Shown piece by piece: positions 1 through 8,941 of a stretch of DNA of 36,718 bases. The translations under genes were made by a program, and so were the position numbers. The stretch's first letter is position 1, and each line of letters opens with the position of its first letter. The notes below the pieces were generated by a model. The model did no database searches and had not been told where the DNA came from. It saw only the letters and a program-made list of their open reading frames with translations. This DNA comes from a bacterium (GTDB lineage Bacteria > SZUA-182 > SZUA-191 > JAJRXT01): assembly GCA_024277605.1 (NCBI GenBank), contig JAJRUU010000063.1:1-36718 (forward strand), read 5' to 3'.

Positions 1-61
1 GAAGTGACGGCGGTAACAAATAAGGCGTCTCCCGGTCGGTCAGTATAAATTTAACACTCAT
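1..61 (-). CDS. Transposase N-terminus (IS1182-like), cut by window edge
   Basis: On the minus strand an ATG at 59-61 opens a frame that runs off the window. The first 20 residues read MSVKFILTDRETPYLLPPSL. The pattern 'tPYLLPPSL' close to the N-terminus is typical of IS1182-type (DDE) transposases, in which a 'WLPEdHLA' segment normally follows. A purine-rich ribosome site (AAGGGGCC) lies a few bases upstream. Only about 20 codons are visible, so the gene may be whole or broken outside the window. The terminal inverted repeat of the element was not identified. Confidence 0.5.
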   Translation of the reverse strand, partial: MSVKFILTDRETPYLLPPSL

Positions 62-264
62 CTTTTGGCCCCTTCATGGCAAAGATTTATTTCCGACCAT
101 TATACCATATTCTGCTGCTAAAGTCCGACAGACTCCTAGAGCTTGGCGAACTTTTTCTTCAAAATATCTGCCTTTTTTATGATTTTCGCTATTTGGTAAT
201 GGCATATTAATAAGATATGACTATAATCACATAAGAGGGTAAGGTTTTAACGGGGATGTTTTGA

Positions 265-720
265 TTACCCATCGTTGCGATTCCAGTCATAGGGGATGTC
301 ATTATCATGCGGGTGGATGCGGTATTCATCCGGGTTATCGTAATTATACTTTTCTGTAGGAACGTTTATGGCCAGCGCCTCGCTGTGGCTGATGCATTTA
401 AAACCGTGGAATACCAGTTTGGGCACTTGAATCAGTAGAGGGTTGTGTTCGCCGATAAAAAATTCATTGATTTCTCCATGGGTGGGAGATCCCTCCCGTC
501 CGTCATAGAGTACCAACTTCATCATCCCCTTTACTACGGTAATCTTATCGGTTTGCAGTTTATGATAATGCCAGCCCTTGACCACTCCCGGATATGCGGC
601 GGTCATATATACCTGTCCGAACCGGCTGAACAGCTCATCGTCAGCGCGCAGAATTTCCATTAAGCGGCCCCGCTCATCCGGGATTACCCGCAGTTTTTTA
701 GTTTTTACACCCTGTATCAT
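265..720 (-). CDS. dTDP-4-dehydrorhamnose 3,5-epimerase-like cupin
   Basis: A 151-residue single-domain cupin of the RmlC/RfbC type. RmlC epimerises dTDP-4-keto-6-deoxyglucose at C3 and C5 on the way to dTDP-rhamnose. The GWHYHKLQTDK stretch (residues 49-59) matches the substrate-binding strand that carries the catalytic His in this family, and PDERGRL (14-20) matches its N-terminal strand. The protein is shorter than classical RmlC (about 180 residues), so it may act on a related nucleotide sugar or be a variant epimerase. It is the last gene of a minus-strand group with the RmlA-like gene at 2939-4003, which supports a role in surface-polysaccharide precursor synthesis. RmlB and RmlD are not in the window. 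Confidence 0.75.
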   Translation of the reverse strand: MIQGVKTKKLRVIPDERGRLMEILRADDELFSRFGQVYMTAAYPGVVKGWHYHKLQTDKITVVKGMMKLVLYDGREGSPTHGEINEFFIGEHNPLLIQVPKLVFHGFKCISHSEALAINVPTEKYNYDNPDEYRIHPHDNDIPYDWNRNDG

Positions 721-886
721 ATTTTTACTTTCTCCTGATTTTACCCAATCTATTCATAAAGGATTAAACCCTTGAGGAAACCTTTTTGGCAGGCATGGCC
801 TGCTTTGATCAAAGGGGACTTCGTCCCCCTCAGAAGGGTGTCTCCCAAGGTTTTGATCTTTTATGAACAGTCCGGATGACATTAGT
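721..886. repeat. Intergenic palindromes and fragment of the ACCCGA-type repeat
   Basis: There are two perfect hairpins: GCAGGC-ATG-GCCTGC at 789-803 and GGGGAC-TTC-GTCCCC at 814-828. Neither is followed by a T tract on the minus strand, so they do not look like a terminator for the gene ending at 887. At about 743-760 the sequence ACCCAATCTATTCATAAA resembles the reverse complement of the right end of the 184-bp repeat found at 17943-18126. Confidence 0.45.
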
Positions 887-2917
887 TTACTTGGCGCAGC
901 GGAAGCCGACATTATAGGCTGTATTGTTTGGTCTGGCAGCATGCCGGTTAGTAGTACGTAAATTATCAGGAGCATCTTCCCATGAACCACCCCGAATAAC
1001 CCGTAACTCCCCATTGCGCTGGCCTGTAGGGGATTTGGATGGGGAGTTGGCATAATAATCTTCAGCATACCAATCGGCGCACCATTCCCACACATTACCG
1101 GCCATGTTTATAGCCCCGAACGGGCTGGCGCCGGAAGCAAAGCTATTTACCGGTGCGGTAAACTGAAAACCGTCCTTTTTCCCAGCAGCATTAGTCCGTG
1201 TGCTGTCATTAGTATTACCCCAGGGATACTTTCTGCCGTCGGTTCCACGAGCGGCTTTCTCCCATTCAGCTTCGCTAGGCAGGCGTTTAGCGTCCCACTT
1301 ACAATAGGCTTTGGCATCCTCCCAGCTTACCCCTACTACCGGCAGATTGGGTTTGTTCAGGTCGTTATCGTTCCAGAAATCTGGTTGGCGCCGACCTGTG
1401 GCAGTTAAGAATTTCTGGTATTTTTGATAGCTCACTTCATATCTGTCAATATAAAAATTGGCTACATAGACTTTATGGCTGGGGCCTTCATCCGCTTCTC
1501 TTTTTCCCGCCCCCATGGTAAAATTTCCTTCAGGGATATATGCCATATCAGGAATTTTAGAAACATTATTTTGGGTAAGCGTTAGCCTTAAGTTAGTGGT
1601 TTCTCCATCTTTAACCTCTACCCGTTGAGATTTAGCCAGATAGCCTTTTTGGGTTAATTTAACCAGATAGCTCCCGGGTGGGAATCTTAAGGTTTTATTA
1701 GTTTTGCCCCAACTGCGCTTTCCTATTGTAATGGTTGCTCCAGCAGGGATTGAACTTAGGTTAAGTTTACCGCCATAGGCCGCCAAATCTACCTTAACCG
1801 AATTTTCCCGGTCGGGATTTACGGTTACCTTACCTGCCCAGTTGCGATAGGCGCGCTTGCTTAGCTTTATCTCATGCACACCGACCTTCAGATTTGGAAT
1901 GGTTTTGCGGGTACGACTGATAGATTCACCATCTAAAGTGATTTCAGCTCCGCTTGGATTAGAGATTATAGTTAAAGTCCCTATGCTTATATCAGGAACT
2001 GGTTCCTGAATTTCTTCCTGAACTGCTTCCTGAACTGGTTCAGGTTCTGATATGGGGGCAGGTTCAGCCTGCTGTTCAAGCGGAGGGGCTGTTGTCTGAG
2101 GGCTGGCGGCAACCACCGGCGTCTCTTTTGGTTTCAGCTTTGAAAAAAGGAGATAATCTTTTATATCCACCAAATCTCCTTGTCTAACGGTTACGTATGA
2201 CCTCTCTATGGTTGCTTCTGAGGTTTCTTCATCCACCCAGACAAGCTTAATGTCTCCTACAAGTTTTTCTCCCATATAAAGTAGCCGATTTCCAGCCCAT
2301 ACTTCTTTTAGCCGAAACAGCCGCAATCTTTTGTCTTTTTTTAAGCCGACATTGCTGCCGACATCCAGCGTCACCCGGTGGTCTGATACTGCGACAACCT
2401 TCCCCCGAAGCGGCACTTTCTTTAGTAGCTTACGGGCCAGATCTTCCACGTTATCCTTAAACTGCTCAGAGGGATAGGTAAAATTATTTTCTGCACTGGC
2501 GATTATTTCCTTACGTGCTGCATCAAAAATTCTAAATGCTATTTTATATTCTTCACCTTCTTTGTTTACTTCCCCCAGAAGCACCTTATCGACCATAAGC
2601 GCTTGACCTAATTGATTCAGGCATTTTAATCCATCGCAGTCCGCCAGCTCAGGCCCAGCCTTTTTACTTAAAAGCGCTTCTGCTTGTTCTGGCTTCAGCA
2701 CCGTATACCTGCCGGAAGTTTGCAGGTTTAAATAGACTATTTCTTTCAATTGGGTGTCGATTTCCTGGTTTATTCCGTTTCCTTGCCAATTCATTACCGC
2801 TATGGAATCCAAACCCCTGCCATGGCAACTCACCGGCTGCCAACCGCTCGAGGCTACCAATACCCGAAGGCAAAGCGCCCAAAATACATTGGGCGGTAAT
2901 CTTCTAAAAAATTTCAT
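887..2917 (-). CDS. Exported PEGA / formylglycine-generating-enzyme-like (SUMF1-fold) protein
   Basis: A 676-residue multidomain envelope protein. Residues 1-31 look like a signal peptide. Residues about 35-170 resemble the N-terminal domains of TolB/FlgT-like proteins (LDSIAVMNWQGNGINQEID, then a VDKVLLGEV strand). A small beta-rich module follows (GKVVAVSDHRVTLDVGSNVG). After a Pro/Glu-rich linker (about 265-312) come two PEGA repeats (IISNPSGAEITLDG and LSSIPAGATITIG). Residues 465-676 form an FGE-sulfatase (SUMF1) fold with MAYIPEGNFTMG, PVVGVSWEDAKAYCKW, RLPSEAEWEKAARG, NMAGNVWEW and RGGSW. Many such proteins are not true formylglycine-generating enzymes; a carbohydrate-binding or structural envelope role is equally possible. 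It sits between the RmlA- and RmlC-like genes on the same strand, 21 bp after the former. Confidence 0.8.
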   Translation of the reverse strand: MKFFRRLPPNVFWALCLRVLVASSGWQPVSCHGRGLDSIAVMNWQGNGINQEIDTQLKEIVYLNLQTSGRYTVLKPEQAEALLSKKAGPELADCDGLKCLNQLGQALMVDKVLLGEVNKEGEEYKIAFRIFDAARKEIIASAENNFTYPSEQFKDNVEDLARKLLKKVPLRGKVVAVSDHRVTLDVGSNVGLKKDKRLRLFRLKEVWAGNRLLYMGEKLVGDIKLVWVDEETSEATIERSYVTVRQGDLVDIKDYLLFSKLKPKETPVVAASPQTTAPPLEQQAEPAPISEPEPVQEAVQEEIQEPVPDISIGTLTIISNPSGAEITLDGESISRTRKTIPNLKVGVHEIKLSKRAYRNWAGKVTVNPDRENSVKVDLAAYGGKLNLSSIPAGATITIGKRSWGKTNKTLRFPPGSYLVKLTQKGYLAKSQRVEVKDGETTNLRLTLTQNNVSKIPDMAYIPEGNFTMGAGKREADEGPSHKVYVANFYIDRYEVSYQKYQKFLTATGRRQPDFWNDNDLNKPNLPVVGVSWEDAKAYCKWDAKRLPSEAEWEKAARGTDGRKYPWGNTNDSTRTNAAGKKDGFQFTAPVNSFASGASPFGAINMAGNVWEWCADWYAEDYYANSPSKSPTGQRNGELRVIRGGSWEDAPDNLRTTNRHAARPNNTAYNVGFRCAK

Positions 2918-2938
2918 ACACCTTCCTCCCCTAGCAGC

Positions 2939-4003
2939 TTATAGAATTCCTACCTGGCTGTTATCGCCGACCATAAAGCGGTAGGCACAGGGTCGCAAGA
3001 CAGAACGGGCAATTTGCACGTTCTTGCCTACCAGGCTATCGACAATTTTACCGCCGATATCGATAATTGAACTATTTTCTAAAATTATGCTATGCTCCAA
3101 TTCACTCCCCTGAACCAGCACTTCATAGTTAATCGAAGTAAAGGGGCCGATAAAGGAGTTTATGATTTTAGCCTTGGGGCCAATTATAGCCGGGCCACGA
3201 ATTAAGGAGTTTATGATTTCAGCCTCCGGATCGATCATCACCCGGCCTTCAATCCGGGAATCGCTATCCACAAAGCCCTCTATCCGGCGCTCTATGGTAT
3301 CTAAAATAATGCGGTTGGCTTCCAGCATATCTTCAAGCTTTCCGGTATCCTTCCACCAGCCATCGATGATATGCGAACGCACATCATAGCCCTTATCGAT
3401 CAAATATTGAATCGCATCCGTAATTTCCAGCTCGTTGCGCCAGGAGGGCGAGATCGCCCGGGCGGCTTCAAAGATATGCCGATCGAACATATACACACCC
3501 ACCAAGGCAAAGTCGCTGATATGGGTTTTGGGCTTTTCCACCAGTTTTACTACCTTGCCGCCTTTTAGCTGTGCCACCCCGAACTGTTCCGGTTCGGGAA
3601 CCTTGGCCAGCAGTATCTGCGAATTGGATTCGTTCTGCTTGAATTCGGCTACAAACTCAGTAACTCCGTTTATTATAAGGTTATCCCCCAGGTACATCAC
3701 AAAGTTGTCTTGGCCTATAAACGCCTCAGCGGTCAATACCGCATGCGCTAAACCTAAGGGAGCCTCCTGCTCGATGTATGTTATCGTCACTCCCCACTGA
3801 GACCCGTCGCCGACCGCCTCCATAATTTCCTTTTTAGTCTCACCCACGATAATGCCGATATTCTTAATTCCCGCCTGTGCCAGGGCTTCAATGCCGTAAA
3901 ACAAAATGGGCTTGTTTGCGATTGGCACCAGCTGCTTGGCGCTGGTATGGGTCAGCGGCCGCAACCGAGTCCCCCGCCCGCCGCTTAAGATAAGTCCCTT
4001 CAT
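2939..4003 (-). CDS. rmlA: Glucose-1-phosphate thymidylyltransferase, long form
   Basis: A 354-residue nucleotidyltransferase that joins dTTP and glucose-1-phosphate to make dTDP-glucose. The N-terminal signature LSGGRGTRLRPLTHTSAKQL (residues 6-25) is the nucleotide-binding loop, and YLGDNLI contains the metal-binding Asp. VEKPK, GVYMFD and NELEITDAIQYLID are conserved sugar-site motifs. Residues about 255-354 are hexapeptide-like repeats (IEGRVMIDPEAEII, IRGPAIIGPKAKII), a left-handed beta-helix that distinguishes the long RmlA subfamily from the 290-residue type. That subfamily is often found in antibiotic or cell-surface deoxysugar pathways. It is probably cotranscribed with the two downstream minus-strand genes. 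Confidence 0.9.
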   Translation of the reverse strand: MKGLILSGGRGTRLRPLTHTSAKQLVPIANKPILFYGIEALAQAGIKNIGIIVGETKKEIMEAVGDGSQWGVTITYIEQEAPLGLAHAVLTAEAFIGQDNFVMYLGDNLIINGVTEFVAEFKQNESNSQILLAKVPEPEQFGVAQLKGGKVVKLVEKPKTHISDFALVGVYMFDRHIFEAARAISPSWRNELEITDAIQYLIDKGYDVRSHIIDGWWKDTGKLEDMLEANRIILDTIERRIEGFVDSDSRIEGRVMIDPEAEIINSLIRGPAIIGPKAKIINSFIGPFTSINYEVLVQGSELEHSIILENSSIIDIGGKIVDSLVGKNVQIARSVLRPCAYRFMVGDNSQVGIL

Positions 4004-4025
4004 AGGTTGCTCCTATTATATTATC

Positions 4026-4181
4026 GATGGAGTCGTAAAAAGTCTGAAAACCGTCATTTTGTCATTCTGAGCCCTTCGCTATGCTCAAGGATAAACTCCG
4101 CGAAGAATCTATTTTTTCAATATAATACGAGACACTTCACTTCGTTCAGGGTGACATGTGGGGACTTTTTACGAAACCATC
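4026..4181. mobile_element. MITE-like element with 19-bp terminal inverted repeats
   Basis: The left end GATGGAGTCGTAAAAAGTC (4026-4044) pairs with GACTTTTTACGAAACCATC (4163-4181), 17 of 19 positions matching. The interior carries a second, degenerate inverted arrangement of TCATTCTGAGCCCTTCGC, GCGAAGAATCT and TTCAGGGTGACA segments. That motif is shared with the element at 8804-8941. It has no coding capacity and is probably a non-autonomous transposon-derived repeat lying between the rmlA start and the DUF433 gene. Confidence 0.7.
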
Positions 4182-4211
4182 ATTGTTGAGCTAAATTTTT
4201 TATGACTCAAT

Positions 4212-4442
4212 CTATTTGTATTCATAAACAAAATCTATTTCCGCAACCTGCCCCTCGCTGGCGGTATAATCTACGGCGGCTTGAATATCTTTCTTGGTCA
4301 ACTCAGGATATTCTCTACATATACGCGCAAAATCATAACCACTTGCCAATAATTGCAGGATGCTGGTTACCATTATGCGCGTGTTCCGAATACACGGCTT
4401 ACCATGACAAACCGCTTGATCTATGGTAATGCGATCATGCAT
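4212..4442 (-). CDS. DUF433 family protein (antitoxin-like)
   Basis: A small protein of about 76 residues beginning MHDRITIDQAVCHGKPCIRN. It contains the DUF433 signature CHGKPCIRNTRI followed by a helical segment with LLASGYDFARICREYPEL, a HTH-like fold. DUF433 proteins are often the antitoxin partner of a DUF5615 PIN-like nuclease. No such partner is adjacent here, so this is a solitary copy or a remnant of a pair. The ATG at 4440-4442 is preferred over the one at 4455-4457 because a GAGGT ribosome site precedes it and family members usually begin with 'MHDRI'. Confidence 0.75.
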   Translation of the reverse strand: MHDRITIDQAVCHGKPCIRNTRIMVTSILQLLASGYDFARICREYPELTKKDIQAAVDYTASEGQVAEIDFVYEYK

Positions 4443-4495
4443 AATTATATACCTCATATATAATCAGCCCAATAAGACATTACAAAAGCCGATAG

Positions 4496-5815
4496 CTAGT
4501 CCTCTTTTAATCTTACTCTAACTGCGGCTGCATGGGCAGACAATCCCTCCATGCGGGCCAGCTCCACCGCCAGTTTTCCATGCTGCATAAGCGCCTGCCG
4601 ACTGTAGTGTATCACAGAAGAGCGTTTTATGAAATCATATACCCCTAAAGGCGAGCTGAAGCGGGCGCAGCCACTGGTCGGCAGCACATGATTAGGCCCG
4701 GCGATATAGTCTCCCAGGGCGGTGGGGCTGTAATGGCCCAGAAAAATCGCTCCGGCATGGTTTATACCGTCCAGCCAGGCATCGGGCTCATCTACCATGA
4801 GTTGTAGATGCTCGGGGGCAACCTGATTGGCTAATTCTATAGCCTGCTCAGTATCAGGCACGATGATTATGGCGCCATTCTTTTCCAAAGACTGTTTAGC
4901 TTGAATGCGAGCCGGATGGCCTTCATTCCACAGTGTATCACACTGCCGGTCAAGCTTCAGGATAACCCCTTCGGCCAATTTCCTGGAAGTGGTTACCAGG
5001 ATTGGTTGCGCTTGTGCATCGTGCTCAGCCTGGGCCAGAATATCCGCCGCCACCCATACAGGATTTGCGCTCTCATCGGCAATAATCAGCACCTCGCTGG
5101 GTCCGGCAAACATGTCGATTCCTACAGAATCAGAAACCAGACGCTTAGCGGTAGCTACATATATATTGCCCGGCCCCACAATTTTATCCACCCTGGGGAT
5201 GCTTTTTGTACCATAGGCCATAGCTGCTATGGCCTGAGCCCCGCCCAGTTTGTAAACTCGAGTTACTCCGGCAATCCGGGCTGCGGCCAGCACATAAGGA
5301 TTTATAGTTCCGGATCTATCGGGAGGTGAGCAAATCGCTATATTTTTCACTTTGGCTATCAGCGCCGGAATAGCGTTCATCAGCACTGATGAAGGGTATA
5401 CCGCCTTGCCTCCGGGAACATACAAGCCCACACTTTCCAGGGGACGCACCAGCTGTCCTAAGCGTATCCCCGGTTCATCCTCTTTGTACCAGGTTTTCTC
5501 AAGCTGCGCTTTTTGCTCCTCATGAAAAGCTCGTATACGGCGGGCAGCCTGCTGCAAGGCCTCTTTGCCTGAGGCTGAAACTCCGGCAATGGCTTCATCC
5601 ATCTCGGCTTGACTTACCAGCAGCTCTTCAGGGGTAAGCGTAGCCCCGTCAAACTTATGCTCATACTCTATAAGCGCCGTATCACCAGCTGACTTTACCC
5701 GGTTTATTATGTCGATAACCGTATTCTCTATAGTGCCTGTAGCCTGGGTGCGTTCCTGCCGCAAGCTGGCAAAATCAGCAGCAAAATCAGCCGCCGCATA
5801 ATCCAATAACCTCAT
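4496..5815 (-). CDS. hisD: Histidinol dehydrogenase
   Basis: A 439-residue enzyme of normal length for HisD, which performs the last two steps of histidine synthesis (L-histidinol to L-histidine, NAD- and Zn-dependent). Visible family motifs are GLYVPGGKAVYPSSVLMN, KLGGAQAIAAMAYGT, VDKIVGPGNIYVATAKR, DMFAGPSEVLIIADESA, ILAQAEHD (Zn-ligand Gln/His region), APEHLQLM and GPNHVLPTSGCARFSSPLGV. Its start overlaps the end of murA by 4 bp (ATGA), so translation is probably coupled. No other his gene is in the window. Confidence 0.95.
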   Translation of the reverse strand: MRLLDYAAADFAADFASLRQERTQATGTIENTVIDIINRVKSAGDTALIEYEHKFDGATLTPEELLVSQAEMDEAIAGVSASGKEALQQAARRIRAFHEEQKAQLEKTWYKEDEPGIRLGQLVRPLESVGLYVPGGKAVYPSSVLMNAIPALIAKVKNIAICSPPDRSGTINPYVLAAARIAGVTRVYKLGGAQAIAAMAYGTKSIPRVDKIVGPGNIYVATAKRLVSDSVGIDMFAGPSEVLIIADESANPVWVAADILAQAEHDAQAQPILVTTSRKLAEGVILKLDRQCDTLWNEGHPARIQAKQSLEKNGAIIIVPDTEQAIELANQVAPEHLQLMVDEPDAWLDGINHAGAIFLGHYSPTALGDYIAGPNHVLPTSGCARFSSPLGVYDFIKRSSVIHYSRQALMQHGKLAVELARMEGLSAHAAAVRVRLKED

Positions 5816-7065
5816 GCTAACCTTTCTATATCAGCCCCCAGGGCGGCCAGTTTTTGCTCGATTTGTTCATACCCCCGGTCTAAGTGATAGATGCGGGAAA
5901 TCAACGTCTCTCCGTGAGCCGCTAATCCAGCCAGTACCAGTGAAGCGCTGGCCCTGAGATCGGTGGCCATTACCGGCGCCCCCTTCAACACCGGTACTCC
6001 GGTAACCAGGGCGGTATGCCCCTCTATCTTGATATTTGCCCCCAGCCGTATCAACTCTGACACATGCATAAAACGGTTTTCAAATATGGTTTCGCTTATC
6101 ATGCAGCTGCCCCGGGCCAGGGTCATCAGCGCCATAAACTGCGCCTGCATATCGGTCGGGAAACCGGGGTAGGTGGCGGTCTTTATATCCACCGCCTGCA
6201 ACGTCCCATGCGCATGGACCTTCAGCGAATCAGCTTTTTCCTCTACTTCTATGCCGGCTTCAATTAATTTGGCGGTTACCGTACTTAGATGCTCGGGGTG
6301 GCAATTGTCAATCTCAACCTCTCCGCCGGTGATGGCTGCGGCAATCATAAATGTGCCGGTTTCTACCCGGTCCGGGATAATTCGATGGGTAAAGCCTGAA
6401 AGGCTGGATACGCCCTGTATGTGGATACAATCCGTACCAGCGCCAGCTATCTTTGCCCCCATTTTGGTAAGCGCCGCGGCTAAATCAACTATTTCAGGCT
6501 CACAGGCCGCATTTTCAATTATGCTTTCACCTTGGGCCAAACAGGCGGCCATCATCAGATTTTCAGTGCCGGTTACCGTGGAAATATCAAGCCATATATG
6601 AGCGCCCTTAAGCCGTGATGCCCGGGCATTAATATATCCCTGGTCTAAATCGATGTGAGCGCCTAATTGTTGCAAGCCCTTGAGATGCAGATTCAGCGGC
6701 CTGGCCCCAATAGCACAGCCGCCGGGCAGCGACACCCTTGCCCTTCCCCGGCGGGCCAGAAGCGGCCCCAGTACCAGACAGGAAGCCCGCATGGTGCGTA
6801 CCAGTTCATAAGGGGCCTCATGCCCTGTGGCCTGAGTGTTATCCACGCTGACCTGGTGTGGGTCGATCTCGCTGGTTTTGCCGCCCAGATCTGAAATCAG
6901 GCGCAGGATGGTGGATACGTCACGCAACTGGGGAACATTCTGGATCCGGCATTCGCCTTCGGCTAGTAATGTAGCTGCCAGGATGGGGAGGGCGGCGTTT
7001 TTTGCTCCGCTAATGCTTACTTTGCCCTTAAGCCTTTTGCCGCCGCGGATTAAGATTTCATCCAA
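5812..7065 (-). CDS. murA: UDP-N-acetylglucosamine 1-carboxyvinyltransferase
   Basis: A 417-residue cytoplasmic enzyme that transfers enolpyruvate from PEP to UDP-GlcNAc, the first committed step of peptidoglycan synthesis and the fosfomycin target. The N-terminus has GAKNAALPILAATLLA with Lys22. The catalytic loop LPGGCAIGARPLNLH contains Cys117, so this is the Cys type rather than the naturally fosfomycin-resistant Asp type. YPGFPTDMQAQFMAL and the C-terminal RIYHLDRGYEQIEQKL are also diagnostic. It overlaps hisD by 4 bp and lies 92 bp after the ComM-like gene on the same strand. Confidence 0.96.
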   Translation of the reverse strand: MDEILIRGGKRLKGKVSISGAKNAALPILAATLLAEGECRIQNVPQLRDVSTILRLISDLGGKTSEIDPHQVSVDNTQATGHEAPYELVRTMRASCLVLGPLLARRGRARVSLPGGCAIGARPLNLHLKGLQQLGAHIDLDQGYINARASRLKGAHIWLDISTVTGTENLMMAACLAQGESIIENAACEPEIVDLAAALTKMGAKIAGAGTDCIHIQGVSSLSGFTHRIIPDRVETGTFMIAAAITGGEVEIDNCHPEHLSTVTAKLIEAGIEVEEKADSLKVHAHGTLQAVDIKTATYPGFPTDMQAQFMALMTLARGSCMISETIFENRFMHVSELIRLGANIKIEGHTALVTGVPVLKGAPVMATDLRASASLVLAGLAAHGETLISRIYHLDRGYEQIEQKLAALGADIERLA

Positions 7066-7092
7066 CTGGTCTCCTTAAATCCAGGGTATAAA

Positions 7093-7115
7093 CCCTCTCC
7101 CCACTGGGGAGAGGG
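7093..7115. repeat. Perfect 10-bp hairpin between comM-like gene and murA
   Basis: CCCTCTCCCC-ACT-GGGGAGAGGG forms a perfect stem with a 3-nt loop, between the end of the ComM-like gene and the start of murA. There is no T tract on the minus strand, so it is not a canonical intrinsic terminator. It may be a REP-type repeat or a transcript-stability element. Confidence 0.5.
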
Positions 7116-7157
7116 CAGTCCGCACCGTTTAGATGCGCTAAAGTTCAGTTGTTTGGG

Positions 7158-8684
7158 TCACAATAATGGCCTATCGATGGTTCGATATTGTATCGCTTCT
7201 GATATATGATGTGTTTGTAAGCGCTCTACACCTTCTAAGTCGGCTATGGTTCTGGCTACTTTGAGTATTCTGGTATATGCCCGGGCTGAGAGTCCCAGCT
7301 TGTCAATAGCCATTTCCAGTAAGTCTTTGCTATCTTGGTCTATCTCGCAATATTTCTTTATTTGCCGGGAAGTCATGCGGCTGTTACTAAAAATGTGCTT
7401 GCCCCGAAAGCGTTCATCCTGAGTTTTTCTGGCTTTGTTTACCCGCTGTTTTATCTCAGCGGATGTCTCACCATGTCGATCCCCTGATAACTCCTGAAAC
7501 TTAACCGCCGGTACCTCACAATGTATATCTATCCGATCGAGCAATGGGCCGGAAATTTTATTGCGGTAGCGTTGAATTTGCAGGATGGAACAGCCGCAAT
7601 CCTTAAAAGGCACCCCCAGGAATCCACACGGACAAGCGTTCATAGCGCCGACCAACATAAATGTCGAGGGGTAGGTCAGTGATATCGAAGCCCTGGAGAT
7701 TGTCACCTTGCCGTCTTCCAGCGGCTGCCGTAAGACCTCCAGCACATTCTTGCGAAACTCCGGCATCTCATCCAAAAACAATATACCGTTATGTGATAAG
7801 CTCACCTCACCGGGTCTGGGTATCTGCCCGCCGCCGATAAGCCCGGCATCCGATATAGTATGATGCGGCGCTCTAAAGGGCCGCTCCGCCACCAAAACCG
7901 CACTACTTTCCAGTGTACCGGCTACGCTATGTACCTTAGTGGCTTCAATAGCCTCCTCCAGTGTCATATCCGGCAATATTGAGGCCAGCCGCCTGGCCAA
8001 CATGGTTTTACCCGAACCCGGCGGCCCGATCATAAGCACGTTATGCCCCCCGGCGGCAGCCACCTCCAGGGCGCGCTTTACCTGCTCCTGCCCCTTGACC
8101 TCGCTTAGATCGTTCTGAGCAGAATCAGCCCGGTTAAAAAAAGCGGCTGTTTCTACATGGCAAGGCTCAATCTCAAGCTCACCGCTCAAGAATTCAACCA
8201 ACTCAGCCAGGCTCTTTATGCCGAACACATCAATGTTGTTCACCAACGCCGCCTCTTCCTGGTTCACAGCCGGCAGGATCAGCCCTTTGCCGAGCTTTTT
8301 GGCGCACACGGATATAGACAGCGCACCGCGTATGGATTTGACACTGCCGTCAAGCGAGAGTTCACCTAAGATGAGGTAATCGGATAATGAGTCATTACTT
8401 ATAATACCCTCGGCCTTGAGTATGCCTAAGGCCATCGGCAGATCGAAGATGGTGCCCTCTTTTTTTATGTCCGCCGGGGCAAGATTTACGGTTATTCTTT
8501 TGGTGGGGAAGCTATAGCCGGAATTCTTAATCGCCGCCTTCACCCGCTCCTTGCTCTCCTTCACCGCATTATCAGGCAGCCCCACAATAGAGAAAGCGGG
8601 CAGACCGCTGACGATATCGACCTCGACATCAACCAGATAGGCATCTATTCCAATAAGAGTGCTACTTAAGACCTTAGCCAGCAT
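7158..8684 (-). CDS. comM: YifB/ComM-family Mg-chelatase-like AAA+ ATPase
   Basis: A 508-residue protein of the YifB/ComM family. In Vibrio and Haemophilus, ComM is a branch-migration helicase needed for natural transformation. The N-terminal ChlI-like domain begins MLAKVLSSTLIGIDAYLVDV and contains GLPAFSIVGLPDNAVKESKER. The AAA+ core has Walker A GPPGSGKTMLARRL, FRAPHHTISDAGLIGGG, Walker B GILFLDEMPEF and a Cys-rich loop NACPCGFLG...CGC. The C-terminal domain ends with SARAYTRILKVARTIADLEG. The presence of a pilus locus in the same window makes a role in DNA uptake and integration plausible, but the family is widespread in non-competent bacteria too. Confidence 0.9.
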   Translation of the reverse strand: MLAKVLSSTLIGIDAYLVDVEVDIVSGLPAFSIVGLPDNAVKESKERVKAAIKNSGYSFPTKRITVNLAPADIKKEGTIFDLPMALGILKAEGIISNDSLSDYLILGELSLDGSVKSIRGALSISVCAKKLGKGLILPAVNQEEAALVNNIDVFGIKSLAELVEFLSGELEIEPCHVETAAFFNRADSAQNDLSEVKGQEQVKRALEVAAAGGHNVLMIGPPGSGKTMLARRLASILPDMTLEEAIEATKVHSVAGTLESSAVLVAERPFRAPHHTISDAGLIGGGQIPRPGEVSLSHNGILFLDEMPEFRKNVLEVLRQPLEDGKVTISRASISLTYPSTFMLVGAMNACPCGFLGVPFKDCGCSILQIQRYRNKISGPLLDRIDIHCEVPAVKFQELSGDRHGETSAEIKQRVNKARKTQDERFRGKHIFSNSRMTSRQIKKYCEIDQDSKDLLEMAIDKLGLSARAYTRILKVARTIADLEGVERLQTHHISEAIQYRTIDRPLL

Positions 8685-8803
8685 AGTTTTAATATAATTG
8701 GTTATCGAGAAATTTCGAGTATTATGTGAGGTTAATGTATCCTAAAACAGTCGCTTATGTCAACCGAAAAGCTGGAAATATACTGATTCTGTTATGTGCC
8801 CAA

Positions 8804-8941
8804 GGCTGTTCACTTTTATAGTTGTCATTCTGAACGGAGTGAAGAATCTGGTGGGAAAAACACTGTTTTTGTTGCCAATGAGATTCTTCGCTTCGCTCAG
8901 AATGACAAAAGATAAACATTTTTCAGTAGAAATGAACAGCC
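8804..8941. mobile_element. Palindromic MITE-like element
   Basis: Nested inverted repeats. Outer ends are GGCTGTTCA (8804-8812) and TGAACAGCC (8933-8941). The inner arms start with TTGTCATTCTGAACGG at 8822 and end with CGCTCAGAATGACAA near 8908, pairing over about 28 bp. The TCATTCTGA...GAAGAATCT arm is shared with the element at 4026-4181, so at least two related copies exist in the window. Non-coding. Confidence 0.7.

Noticed and set aside
74..205. 43-residue minus-strand ORF upstream of the transposase start
   Set aside because: No ribosome site or family feature; it ends just before the transposase ATG and may be chance or leader sequence.
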